DNA of 64,000 bases. Source: Sphingopyxis sp. H053. Its GTDB lineage: Bacteria; Pseudomonadota; Alphaproteobacteria; Sphingomonadales; Sphingomonadaceae. Positions within the stretch are counted from its first letter, which is position 1. Each line of letters opens with the position of its first letter. A program made the translations under genes and the position numbers. The notes under the pieces are model-generated. The model was not told the origin of the DNA. It searched no databases and saw only the letters and a program-made list of their open reading frames with translations. Where the stretch lies: the NCBI RefSeq assembly GCF_001468225.1, contig NZ_LNRU01000014.1, forward strand, positions 1 to 64,000, in the 5' to 3' direction. Shown here one piece after another: positions 8,228-16,486 of the stretch.

Positions 8228-10804
8228 ATGACGGACACCCCAGAAAATACGGCGCCGGTCGCGCCCGCCAACCAGCCCAACACAAACGCCTATGGCGCCG
8301 ATTCGATCAAGGTTCTGAAGGGCCTCGACGCGGTGCGCAAACGCCCGGGCATGTATATCGGCGACACCGACGACGGGTCGGGCCTGCACCACATGGTGTT
8401 CGAGGTTTCGGACAATGCGATCGACGAGGCGCTTGCGGGGCATTGCGACCTTGTGCTGATCACGCTCAACAGCGACGGATCGGTCAGCGTCGAGGATAAT
8501 GGCCGCGGCATCCCGACGGGTATCCACGCCGAGGAAGGCATTTCGGCGGCCGAGGTCATCATGACCCAGCTCCACGCCGGCGGGAAGTTCGAGAACACCA
8601 GCGACGACAATGCGTACAAGGTGTCGGGCGGACTGCATGGCGTCGGCGTCAGCGTCGTCAACGCGCTCAGCGAATGGCTCGAACTCACGATCTGGCGCGA
8701 CGGCGAAGAGCATTGGATGCGCTTCGAACATGGCGATTCGGTCGGCCCGCTCAAGGTCAACGGCCCTGCCCCCGCGGGCAAGAAGGGCACGCGCGTCACC
8801 TTTCAGGCGTCGACCGAGACGTTCAAGAATGTTCTCGAATTCGATTTCGAGAAGCTTGAGCATCGCTATCGCGAACTCGCCTTCCTCAACTCGGGCGTCC
8901 GCATCAAGCTCGTCGACGCACGCCATGCCGAGCATGTCAGCCATGATCTGTTCTACGAAGGCGGCATCGGCGCGTTCGTGCGCTATCTCGACCGCAACAA
9001 GACCGCGCTGCTCCCCGACCCGATCGCGATCAGCAGCGAGCGCGACGGCATCGGTATCGACGTCGCGCTCGAGTGGAACGACAGCTATTACGAAAATGTC
9101 CTCTGCTTCACGAACAACATCCCGCAGCGCGACGGCGGCACGCACCTCGCCGCGTTCCGCGCCGCGCTGACGCGCACGCTCAACGGCTATGGCGACAAGT
9201 CGGGCATCCTCAAGAAAGAGAAGGTCTCGCTGACCGGCGAGGATATGCGCGAAGGGCTCACCGCGATCGTGTCGGTCAAGCTGCCCGATCCCAAATTCTC
9301 GTCGCAGACCAAGGACAAGCTGGTCAGCAGCGAAGTGCGCCAGCCGCTCGAAAGCCTGATGGCCGACCGGATGACCGAATGGCTCGAGGAAAATCCCGCC
9401 TATGCCAAGGCGGTAATCCAGAAGGTCATCGACGCCGCCGCGGCGCGCGAAGCCGCGAAAAAGGCGCGCGAACTGACGCGGCGCAAGGGCGCGATGGACA
9501 TCGCCTCGCTCCCCGGCAAGCTCGCCGACTGCCAGGAACGCGACCCCACCAAATGCGAACTCTTCCTCGTCGAGGGCGATTCGGCAGGCGGATCGGCGAA
9601 GCAGGGTCGTGACCGCAAGGTTCAGGCAATCCTGCCGCTCAAGGGCAAGATCCTGAACGTCGAGCGCGCGCGTTTCGACCGCATCATCTCGTCGAAGGAA
9701 GTCGGGACGTTGATCCAGGCGCTCGGGACGGGCATCCGCGACGAGTTCAACCTCGAGAAACTGCGCTATCACAAGATCGTCATCATGACCGACGCCGACG
9801 TCGACGGCGCGCATATCCGCACGCTCTTGCTCACCTTCTTCTATCGCCAGATGCCCGAGATCATCGAGGGCGGCCACCTCTACATCGCCCAGCCGCCGCT
9901 CTATAAAGTCGCGAAGGGGCGCAGCGAAGTGTATCTGAAGGATGATACCGCGCTCGAAAACTACCTTGTCGACGGCGGTATCGATGCACTGATGTTAGAG
10001 ACCACGGGCGGTGCGCGGTCGGGCGCGGACCTCCGCGACCTGATCGAGCATGGCCGGCGTCTGCGCGCGCTGATGCGTTATGTCCCGCGCGGCCATAATT
10101 ATGAACTCATCGAAGCCCTGGCGCTGAACGGCGCGCTCGATCCCGAGCTCGACAGCGCTGGCCGCACCGCGGCGGGCGTGCGCGCGGCCGAATGGCTCAA
10201 TGCCGCCGAACGCGCGCTGACCGGGGGCGCCGAAGCGAAATGGACGATCGTCGCGGCGGGCGGCGGTTATACGCTCGAAAAGCGCTGGCGCGGGGTCAGC
10301 GACCATCATGCGGTCGACGCCGCTTTCCTCGCGAGCCAAGAGGCGCGCCGCCTGCACAAGCTCGCGGGCGAACAGGCCGACACCTACGCGCATCCGGGCC
10401 GTCTGGTGAAGGGCAGCAGCGCCGCGGCAATGGTCGCCGACGCCGCCGCGCTGGCGGCCGCCGAGGCGGCCGAAGACGCCGCCGAAGCGAGCGACAGCGA
10501 CCTGCCCGCCGCGACCGCCGGCAAGGTCACGCCGATCACGCGGCCGTCCGAACTGCTCGAGGCGATTTTCGCGCACAGCCGCAAGGGTCTGGCGATCAGC
10601 CGCTACAAGGGGTTGGGCGAGATGAATGCCGAGCAGCTCTGGGAAACGACGCTCGACCCGTCGAACCGTTCGCTGCTCCGCGTCGAGGCCGAACAAGCCG
10701 ATGTCGCGCACGAAATCTTCGAACGATTGATGGGCGACGAGGTCGAACCGCGGCGCGATTTCATTCAGACGAACGCACTGTCGGTGGCGAATCTGGACGT
10801 CTAA
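8228..10804 (+). CDS. gyrB: DNA gyrase subunit B
   Basis: This is the ATPase subunit of gyrase, which introduces negative supercoils with GyrA. It has the GHKL ATPase motifs (FEVSDNAIDEA, EDNGRGIPTG, GLHGVGVSVVNALS), the transducer domain, the TOPRIM domain beginning LFLVEGDSAGGSAKQGRDR near residue 445 with the metal-binding DADVDGAHI, and the C-terminal AISRYKGLGEMNAEQLWETT. At 858 residues it is about 50 longer than the E. coli protein; the extra length includes an alanine-rich acidic stretch at about residues 733-770. It stands alone and is divergent from the lipoprotein gene upstream. Confidence 0.98.
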   Translation: MTDTPENTAPVAPANQPNTNAYGADSIKVLKGLDAVRKRPGMYIGDTDDGSGLHHMVFEVSDNAIDEALAGHCDLVLITLNSDGSVSVEDNGRGIPTGIHAEEGISAAEVIMTQLHAGGKFENTSDDNAYKVSGGLHGVGVSVVNALSEWLELTIWRDGEEHWMRFEHGDSVGPLKVNGPAPAGKKGTRVTFQASTETFKNVLEFDFEKLEHRYRELAFLNSGVRIKLVDARHAEHVSHDLFYEGGIGAFVRYLDRNKTALLPDPIAISSERDGIGIDVALEWNDSYYENVLCFTNNIPQRDGGTHLAAFRAALTRTLNGYGDKSGILKKEKVSLTGEDMREGLTAIVSVKLPDPKFSSQTKDKLVSSEVRQPLESLMADRMTEWLEENPAYAKAVIQKVIDAAAAREAAKKARELTRRKGAMDIASLPGKLADCQERDPTKCELFLVEGDSAGGSAKQGRDRKVQAILPLKGKILNVERARFDRIISSKEVGTLIQALGTGIRDEFNLEKLRYHKIVIMTDADVDGAHIRTLLLTFFYRQMPEIIEGGHLYIAQPPLYKVAKGRSEVYLKDDTALENYLVDGGIDALMLETTGGARSGADLRDLIEHGRRLRALMRYVPRGHNYELIEALALNGALDPELDSAGRTAAGVRAAEWLNAAERALTGGAEAKWTIVAAGGGYTLEKRWRGVSDHHAVDAAFLASQEARRLHKLAGEQADTYAHPGRLVKGSSAAAMVADAAALAAAEAAEDAAEASDSDLPAATAGKVTPITRPSELLEAIFAHSRKGLAISRYKGLGEMNAEQLWETTLDPSNRSLLRVEAEQADVAHEIFERLMGDEVEPRRDFIQTNALSVANLDV

Positions 10805-10816
10805 GTTCAGTTATTA

Positions 10817-10832
10817 TTCGGTTAAAACCGAA
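10817..10832. promoter_or_regulatory. 16-bp perfect palindrome downstream of gyrB
   Basis: TTCGGTT-AA-AACCGAA lies 12 bases after the gyrB stop and about 105 bases before the RlpA-like gene. It could be a regulator site for the downstream gene or part of the gyrB 3' end. No T-tract follows. Confidence 0.4.
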
Positions 10833-10873
10833 CAAATCGCACATCCGGACGCAAAATCACTTCAATCCAACGC

Positions 10874-10901
10874 GCGGCGGCTTGCCTTGGCAGGCCGCCG
10901 C
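10874..10901 (+). terminator. stem-loop downstream of gyrB
   Basis: The 8-bp stem GCGGCGGC/GCCGCCGC with an inner GCC/GGC pairing is followed by TGCTTTTGG. It resembles an intrinsic terminator with a short T-tract. Confidence 0.5.
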
Positions 10902-10937
10902 TGCTTTTGGCGCCTCCTCTGACAAGGGGATGATGTC

Positions 10938-11348
10938 ATGCGGGTCTTTTCTGCCATGATGATGCCGCTTCTGCTCACGGTCTCGGCCGCGGCGCAAGAA
11001 GTCGAAGTCACCGACAATCCGATCGCCGACATTGTCGACGAAACAGAAACCGAAATCGGCGGCGGCGTGGCGAGCTATTACGGCAACGAACTTGCCGGAA
11101 ACCGCACCGCGAGCGGTGAACGCTTCGACCCCGGCCAGCTCACCGCAGCGCATCGCTCGCTTCCCTTCGGCAGCATGGTGCGCGTCACCAACACCTCGAA
11201 CGGCGACAGCGTCGTGGTACGCATCAACGACCGCGGCCCCTTTTCGCGCGGCCGCGTGATCGACGTCAGCCACGCCGCGGCACGCGAAATCGGCATGCAA
11301 CGCAGCGGCACCGCGCGCGTGAAGCTGGCGCTTCTCAACGACGATTAA
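10938..11348 (+). CDS. RlpA-like double-psi beta-barrel protein
   Basis: The 136-residue exported protein has a signal peptide (MRVFSAMMMPLLLTVSAAAQ) and one RlpA-like double-psi beta-barrel. Its motifs are ASYYGNELAGNRTASGERF, LTAAHRSLPFGSMVRV and VVRINDRGPFSRGRVIDVS. RlpA family members cleave naked glycan strands in septal peptidoglycan. This one lacks the SPOR domain that targets full-length RlpA to the septum and has no lipobox, so it is a minimal soluble periplasmic form. It may be a lytic transglycosylase, but activity is not certain without the SPOR domain. Confidence 0.85.
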   Translation: MRVFSAMMMPLLLTVSAAAQEVEVTDNPIADIVDETETEIGGGVASYYGNELAGNRTASGERFDPGQLTAAHRSLPFGSMVRVTNTSNGDSVVVRINDRGPFSRGRVIDVSHAAAREIGMQRSGTARVKLALLNDD

Positions 11349-11397
11349 GCCATGCTGGCAACCGGCTCCTACCGACCGATTGTGGACCTTCTTCTCA

Positions 11398-11472
11398 TCG
11401 TCATCCCGGACTTGATCCGGGATCCATAGCCGCGCCGTCGTCGTGGATCCCGGATCAAGTCCGGGATGACGA
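11398..11472. repeat. palindromic repeat with 29-bp arms, family 2, copy A
   Basis: Two perfect 29-bp inverted arms (11398-11426 and 11444-11472) carrying CATCCCGGACTTGATCCGGG surround a 17-bp spacer. A second copy in opposite orientation is at 24393-24467. It lies between the convergent RlpA-like and glsA genes. Confidence 0.88.
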
Positions 11473-11521
11473 AGTTGGGATAGCAAACGTCCGCTCACCA
11501 CCCCCCAGCTCCCGCTCCCCG

Positions 11522-12451
11522 CTAATCGAACACCGACCACCCCGCCGCATAGGCGAAATGCTCGAGCGCGACCGCACCCGCCAATGACGTGCCCGCCTCG
11601 TTAAGCGCGGGCGACCAGACCGCGATCGATCCCTGCCCCGGCGCGATGCACAATATGCCGCCGCCGACGCCGCTCTTGCCCGGCAGGCCGACGCGAAAGG
11701 CGAATTCGCCGCTATTGTCGTAATGGCCGCAGAGCATCATGATCGCGTTGATGCGCCGCGCGCGGTGCGGCTCGATCAGCTGATCTCCGGTGCGCGGATC
11801 GCGGCCCTCCATTGCGAGGAAGAGTCCGGCGCGCGCGAGCTGGCGGCACGACATGGCGATCGCACACTGGCGAAAATAGACGCCGACCACCGTTTCCACG
11901 GGGTGCTTCAGGTTTCCGAACGCGTCCATGAAATGCGACAGGCTGCGGTTGCGCGCGCCGGTTTCGGATTCGGAGAAAGCGACGTCGAAATCGATCCCGA
12001 CGTCTTCGTCGTTTGCCCGCGCGCGCATGAAATCGACGATCTCGTCGGCGACCGCGTCGCCGCTGCGCCCGTCGATCAGCCGGTCGGTGGTCGCGAGCGC
12101 GCCCGCGTTGATCAGCGGGTTGCGCGGGATACCATGCTCACTTTCGAGCTGGACGATCGAGTTGAACGCCGATCCCGAAGGCTCGCGCCCGACGCTGTCC
12201 CACAGCGAACTGCCGACACGGCGCAGCGCGAGCGCGAGCGTAAAGACCTTTGACACCGACTGGATCGAGAAGGGCTCGTCGGCGTCGCCCGAGGTGTGGA
12301 CGGTGCCGTCGGGGAGCGCGAGCGCGAAGCCGAGCTTGTTCGGATCGACCTTGGCGAGTGCCGGAATATAGTCGGCGACGCAGCCTTGGCCGAGATGCGC
12401 CGCAGCGAGCTTCATCGCCTCGTCGATATGGTTGCGCAGATCGTCGGTCAT
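11522..12451 (-). CDS. glsA: glutaminase
   Basis: The 309-residue protein is a serine-dependent beta-lactamase-like glutaminase that hydrolyses glutamine to glutamate and ammonia. The catalytic SxxK is in FSIQSVSKVFTLALAL; other family motifs are RNPLINAGALA, NAIMMLCGHYDNSGEFA, GLPGKSGVGGGI and the C-terminal GAVALEHFA. Length matches the family (about 305-310). I chose the ATG at 12451 over an in-frame ATG 45 bases upstream because the sequence after it, DDLRNHIDEAM, aligns with the usual N-terminus. It is divergent from the VOC gene. Confidence 0.94.
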   Translation of the reverse strand: MTDDLRNHIDEAMKLAAAHLGQGCVADYIPALAKVDPNKLGFALALPDGTVHTSGDADEPFSIQSVSKVFTLALALRRVGSSLWDSVGREPSGSAFNSIVQLESEHGIPRNPLINAGALATTDRLIDGRSGDAVADEIVDFMRARANDEDVGIDFDVAFSESETGARNRSLSHFMDAFGNLKHPVETVVGVYFRQCAIAMSCRQLARAGLFLAMEGRDPRTGDQLIEPHRARRINAIMMLCGHYDNSGEFAFRVGLPGKSGVGGGILCIAPGQGSIAVWSPALNEAGTSLAGAVALEHFAYAAGWSVFD

Positions 12452-12490
12452 GGCGCTTCGCCTAGCATAATCAATGCGCGAAGGATGTAT

Positions 12491-12519
12491 TTTCATTTTT
12501 CTAGAAATATTCTATGAAA
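12491..12519. promoter_or_regulatory. AT-rich nested palindrome in the glsA/VOC intergenic region, candidate ArsR-family operator
   Basis: TTTCAT (12491-12496) pairs with ATGAAA (12514-12519) around a central TTTCTAGAAA (12498-12507). The segment is far richer in A and T than its surroundings and lies between divergent genes, 33 bases from the VOC start. ArsR-type regulators bind AT-rich inverted repeats, and an ArsR gene is the second gene of the downstream operon. Confidence 0.5.
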
Positions 12520-12551
12520 TGGCAATTAACTAGCGACTCGGGAGAAGAGAC

Positions 12552-13025
12552 ATGGTCGATCATCCGCGCGGCAAGGGGCTTTCGAGCGCCGTCAGTTACC
12601 AAGACAGCAAGGCGGCGTTTCGCTGGCTGGAGGAAGCGTTCGGTTTCGAACCGCTTTTCGTGCTGCTCGACGCCGACGGCAATCTCGCCCATTCGGAAAT
12701 GGGCTTTGGCACATCGACGTTGATGGTCGGCAGCGAATGGTCCGACGATCACAAGAGCCCCAAATCGATTGGCGGCAAGAACACGCAGTCGGTGCATATC
12801 CAGTTGGCAGTGGGCGAGGATATCGACGCGCATTGCGAAAAGGCGCGCGCGGCGGGGGCCGACATCATCGCCGAGCCCGAAACGCAATTTTACGGCGACC
12901 GCAGCTACCGTGCCAAGGATCCCGAGGGCCATATCTGGACCTTTGGCGTGACGGTCGAGGCGAAGACCGCCGAGCAGTGGGACGCCGAGGGCGGATTCAC
13001 TACGAAGACGCGGCTCGACGATTGA
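12552..13025 (+). CDS. VOC family (glyoxalase/bleomycin-resistance fold) protein
   Basis: The 157-residue protein has the two beta-alpha-beta-beta-beta modules of the vicinal oxygen chelate fold: SAVSYQDSKAAFRWLEEAFGF, then SVHIQLAVGEDIDAHCEKARAAGADI and the closing RSYRAKDPEGHIWTFGV. The final His-x-Trp is typical. Substrate is unknown; relatives include dioxygenases, glyoxalases and antibiotic-binding proteins. A strong GGAGAAGA precedes the start. It ends in a 4-base overlap with the ArsR gene, so it belongs to a three-gene operon with a regulator and an SRPBCC protein. Confidence 0.88.
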   Translation: MVDHPRGKGLSSAVSYQDSKAAFRWLEEAFGFEPLFVLLDADGNLAHSEMGFGTSTLMVGSEWSDDHKSPKSIGGKNTQSVHIQLAVGEDIDAHCEKARAAGADIIAEPETQFYGDRSYRAKDPEGHIWTFGVTVEAKTAEQWDAEGGFTTKTRLDD

Positions 13026-13348
13026 GCGCCGCGCTCGACCGGATGCTGGGCGCGCTCGCCGATCCGAAACGGCGGCGCGCGATCGAGCTGCTGGGCGAGC
13101 GCCCGCGCAGCGCGGGCGAACTCGCGGGCGAACTCGGCCTCGCGCCGCCCGCGATGAGCCGCCATTTGCGCGCGCTGAAGGAAGGCGGGCTCGTCGAGGA
13201 CGGCCATCCGGCCTTCGACGCGCGCGTGCGCATCTATTCGCTCAAGGACGGTGCGACCGCCGAGCTCAAACAATGGCTGGTCGAGACCGAGGCGCTGTGG
13301 TCCCACCAGCTCGCGGCATTCAAGGCCCACGTCGAGAGTGACGCATGA
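13022..13348 (+). CDS. ArsR family winged-helix transcriptional regulator
   Basis: The 108-residue protein is the usual ArsR size. The winged helix-turn-helix runs from RMLGALADPKRRRAIELLG through AGELAGELGLAPPAMSRHLRALKEGGLVED. No CxC metal site of the classical ArsR type is visible, so it is more likely to answer to an organic ligand. I take the TTG at 13022, overlapping the VOC stop (TTGA), as start; an ATG at 13043 is possible and would still keep the whole HTH. The last codons overlap the SRPBCC gene. Confidence 0.85.
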   Translation: MSAALDRMLGALADPKRRRAIELLGERPRSAGELAGELGLAPPAMSRHLRALKEGGLVEDGHPAFDARVRIYSLKDGATAELKQWLVETEALWSHQLAAFKAHVESDA

Positions 13349-13812
13349 CCGCTGCGGTGATCGTCGCCTTGCGTATCGGTGTGACGCCCGACGTCGCCTT
13401 TACCGCCTTCACGCGCGATATCGGGCTATGGTGGAAGAGCCATCCCCTGTTCCAGCTGTCGCGGCGCGGCGACGGCGCTTTGCGCTTCGACCCCGCGGGG
13501 CCGGACGGGCGGCTCGTGACGCGCTTCGACGACGGCAAAGAGTGGGAGATTGGCGCGGTACATCACTGGCTGCCGGGCGAGCGGCTGGCGTTCGGCTGGC
13601 GGCTACCGAGTTTCAAGGCCGATCAGGCGACCGAGGTCGATGTGCGCTTCGAGGCGGTCGGCGACGAGACGCGCGTAACAGTCGAGCATCGCGGCTGGGA
13701 CAGCATCCCGCAGAAACATGTCGCGCGGCACGGTTTCGAGCTGATGCTGTTCCAGCGAAGGTTGGGCGAGTTTTGGCGAGGGTTGCTCAAGGGGATGGAA
13801 GCGGGGCTTTAG
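13345..13812 (+). CDS. SRPBCC / AHSA1 domain protein
   Basis: The 155-residue protein has the START-like helix-grip fold of AHSA1 proteins: VTPDVAFTAFTRDIGLWW at the N-terminus, GRLVTRFDDGKEWEIGAVHHW in the central strands, and the long C-terminal helix FELMLFQRRLGEFWRGLLKGM. Proteins of this kind are often paired with ArsR regulators and are thought to bind hydrophobic ligands. It starts by ATGA overlap with the ArsR gene. The ligand is unknown. Confidence 0.87.
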   Translation: MTAAVIVALRIGVTPDVAFTAFTRDIGLWWKSHPLFQLSRRGDGALRFDPAGPDGRLVTRFDDGKEWEIGAVHHWLPGERLAFGWRLPSFKADQATEVDVRFEAVGDETRVTVEHRGWDSIPQKHVARHGFELMLFQRRLGEFWRGLLKGMEAGL

Positions 13813-13924
13813 TCCCCCTCCCGCTTTGCGGGAGGGGCTAGGGGAGGGCATGTCAAATAGCGGTCGCGGCCGAAACAGGCCCTCCCCCGACCCCTCCCGC
13901 AAGCGGAAGGGGAGAAGAAGCGTC
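13812..13924. repeat. paired G/C-rich palindromes, family 3, copy A
   Basis: An outward-facing pair of short hairpins (CCCTCCCGCTTTGCGGGAGGG and its inverse CCCTCCCGCAAGCGGAAGGGG) flanks about 50 unique bases. It occupies the gap before the helicase gene. A second member with the same plan is at 61812-61917, and a single arm is at 24271-24296. Confidence 0.75.
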
Positions 13925-13993
13925 CGCAACCGGTCGTTAGCTGACGGCGAGAGAAAGATTGCGCGCGCCTCTCGCGCGCCCCACGTTCCACAT

Positions 13994-16402
13994 ATGCCCC
14001 TCCCGGCCCCTTTCATCGACTGGTTCGCCGCGCGCGGGTGGCGGCTCAGGCGGCATCAGGCCGACATGCTCGCCGCAGGCGAACGCGGCGAAAGCGCGTT
14101 GCTCGTCGCCGCGACGGGGGCGGGCAAGACGCTGTCGGGGTTTCTGCCGACGCTCGTCGATCTGGCGCGGCATCCGACCGATCGGCTGCACACGCTGTAC
14201 GTATCGCCGCTCAAAGCCCTTGCGGCCGACGTCGAGCGCAACCTCCTCGGCCCGATCGCCGAGATGGAACTCGACATCAGCGTCGAGAGCCGCAGCGGCG
14301 ACACATCGTCGGACAAGAAGGCGCGCCAGCGCAGCCGGCCACCGAACATCCTGCTGACGACCCCCGAATCGCTGTCGCTGCTGCTGTCCTATCCCGACAG
14401 TTTCACGATGTTCGCCGATTTGAAGACCGTGGTGATCGACGAAATCCACGCTTTTGCGCCCGGCAAGCGCGGCGACCTGCTCAGCCTCGCGCTGTCGCGG
14501 CTCCAGGCGATCGCGCCGGGGCTGCGCCGCGTCGGCCTGTCGGCGACGATCGCCGACACCACCGCCTATCGCAGCTGGCTCGCGCCGAACGGCGATGCGG
14601 AGGCGGTGACGCTCGTCGAGGGCGAGGCCGGCGCCGATCCCGAGATCGGCATATTGCTGCCCGAGGGTGCGGTGCCTTGGGCCGGGCATTCGGGGCGCTG
14701 GGCGGTGCATCAGGTGATGGATGAGGTCGCGAAGAACCGCACGACGATCATCTTCTGCAACACGCGCGGGCTCGCCGAGCTGATTTTTCAGGAGCTGTGG
14801 AAGGTCAACGACCTGTCGCTTCCGATCGCGATCCACCACGGCAGCCTCGACCGCGAGGCGCGGCTGCGCGCCGAGGCGGCGATGGCCGAAGGACGGCTGC
14901 GCGCGCTCGTCGCGACGTCGAGCCTCGACCTCGGGCTCGACTGGGGCGACGTCGATTGCGTGATCCAGATGGGGGCGCCGAAGGGCTCGTCGCGGCTGCT
15001 CCAGCGCATCGGGCGCGCGAACCACCGGCTCGACGAGCCGAGCAAGGCGCTGATCGTGCCGGGCAACCGCTTCGAATATCTCGAGGCGCGCGCGGCCTTG
15101 GATGCCGTCGAGGCGGGAGAGCGCGACGCCGACCGCTTTCGCCCCGGCGCGCTCGACGTGCTCGCGCAGCATGTGATGGCGCTCGCGTGCGCGGCGCCGT
15201 TCAAGGAGGATGCGCTGCTCGCCGAAATCCGCTCGGCGGCGTCCTATCGATGGATCGATGCGCCGACCTTCACGCGGTTGCTCGGCTTCGTGCGCGATGG
15301 GGGCTATGCGCTCAAAAGCTATGATCGCTTCCGCCGCCTCGCGCCCGACGGGCAGGGCGGCTGGCGCATCGCGCATCCGCGGCTGGCGGTGCAGCACCGG
15401 CTCAACGCCGGGATCATCGTCGAGGCGCCGATGGCCGATGTGCGGTTCAAAAACGGCCGGCGGCTCGGCAAGGTCGAGGAATATTTCGCGAGCACGCTGT
15501 CACCCGGCGACACCTTCGCCTTCGCCGGCCTCAGCCTCGAGGTCGAGGCGATCCGCGACACCGACCTGATCGTACGCGCGACAACGCGTCCGGCGCGCAT
15601 CCCGAGCTATATGGGTGCGCGCCTCGCGATCTCGACGCGCCTCGCCGACCGGGTGCGGCTGTTCCTCGCCGACCCGGCGAGCTGGCAGCGCTTTCCCGAG
15701 GATGTCCGCTTCTGGCTGGAGATGCAGGCGCTGCGATCGGCGCTGCCGCGCCCCGGCGAGCTGCTCGTCGAGACCTTCCCGCACGAGGGCAATCATTATC
15801 TCGTCTGCTATCCGTTCGAGGGGTGGAACGCGCACCAGTCGCTGGGCATGCTGATCACCAAGCGCATGGAGCGCGCGGGGTTGCAGCCGCTGGGCTTCGT
15901 CGCGTCGGATTATGCGATCGCGATCTGGTCGCTGCGGCCCGTCGCGTATCCGCAGAATCTGTTCGATGCCGAGATCCTGTCCGAAGAGTTCGTCGAATGG
16001 GTCGAGCGGTCGCACCTCCTGAAGCGCGCCTTCCGCGAGGTCGCGGTGATCGGCGGGCTGATCGAGCGCCAGCATCCGGGCAAGCGCAAGACGGGCAAGC
16101 AGGTGACCTTTTCGACCGACCTGATCTTCGACGTGCTGCGCAAATATGAACCCGACCACCTGTTGTTGGAGGCCGCGTGGGCCGACGCACGCGAACGGCT
16201 GACCGACGTGGCGCGGCTCGGCGACCTGCTCGACCGCGCGGCGGGAACGATGCTGCACCGGACGCTCGACCGGATCAGTCCGCTCGCGATCCCGGTGCTC
16301 GTGCTGATCGGGCGCGAAAATGTCGCGGCCGCCGATATCGACGACGCGCTGCTGGGCGAATTGGCAGACAGCTTGGCGGAAGAAGCCATGCGCCCCGGAT
16401 AA
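13994..16402 (+). CDS. ligase-associated DNA damage response DEXH box helicase (Lhr-like)
   Basis: This 802-residue superfamily 2 helicase carries Q-motif-like RRHQADMLAAG, Walker A AATGAGKTLSGFLP, DEIH box VVIDEIHAF, motif III VGLSATIAD, and motif VI LLQRIGRANHRLD. The long C-terminal half has the Lhr-core shape. Length and sequence fit the helicase that clusters with an ATP-dependent ligase, a beta-lactamase-fold exonuclease and the phosphoesterase PdeM. Here PdeM lies two genes downstream; ligase and exonuclease are not in the window. Start at 13994 gives MPLPAPFIDWFAARGW; an upstream in-frame start would be read through the repeat. Confidence 0.92.
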   Translation: MPLPAPFIDWFAARGWRLRRHQADMLAAGERGESALLVAATGAGKTLSGFLPTLVDLARHPTDRLHTLYVSPLKALAADVERNLLGPIAEMELDISVESRSGDTSSDKKARQRSRPPNILLTTPESLSLLLSYPDSFTMFADLKTVVIDEIHAFAPGKRGDLLSLALSRLQAIAPGLRRVGLSATIADTTAYRSWLAPNGDAEAVTLVEGEAGADPEIGILLPEGAVPWAGHSGRWAVHQVMDEVAKNRTTIIFCNTRGLAELIFQELWKVNDLSLPIAIHHGSLDREARLRAEAAMAEGRLRALVATSSLDLGLDWGDVDCVIQMGAPKGSSRLLQRIGRANHRLDEPSKALIVPGNRFEYLEARAALDAVEAGERDADRFRPGALDVLAQHVMALACAAPFKEDALLAEIRSAASYRWIDAPTFTRLLGFVRDGGYALKSYDRFRRLAPDGQGGWRIAHPRLAVQHRLNAGIIVEAPMADVRFKNGRRLGKVEEYFASTLSPGDTFAFAGLSLEVEAIRDTDLIVRATTRPARIPSYMGARLAISTRLADRVRLFLADPASWQRFPEDVRFWLEMQALRSALPRPGELLVETFPHEGNHYLVCYPFEGWNAHQSLGMLITKRMERAGLQPLGFVASDYAIAIWSLRPVAYPQNLFDAEILSEEFVEWVERSHLLKRAFREVAVIGGLIERQHPGKRKTGKQVTFSTDLIFDVLRKYEPDHLLLEAAWADARERLTDVARLGDLLDRAAGTMLHRTLDRISPLAIPVLVLIGRENVAAADIDDALLGELADSLAEEAMRPG

Positions 16403-16447
16403 GGCGGCGCGGCGCATCCGGCGTTTCGCTTGCTGCGACGCGCGATG

Positions 16448-16464
16448 AGGCGTAGATTACGCCT
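16448..16464. promoter_or_regulatory. 17-bp inverted repeat before the protease gene
   Basis: AGGCGTA-GAT-TACGCCT is a perfect 7-3-7 inverted repeat 22 bases before the chosen start of the retropepsin-like gene. It could be an operator or the start of a structured leader. Confidence 0.35.
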
Positions 16465-16486
16465 AAACATAATGAGGATGCCAGCG

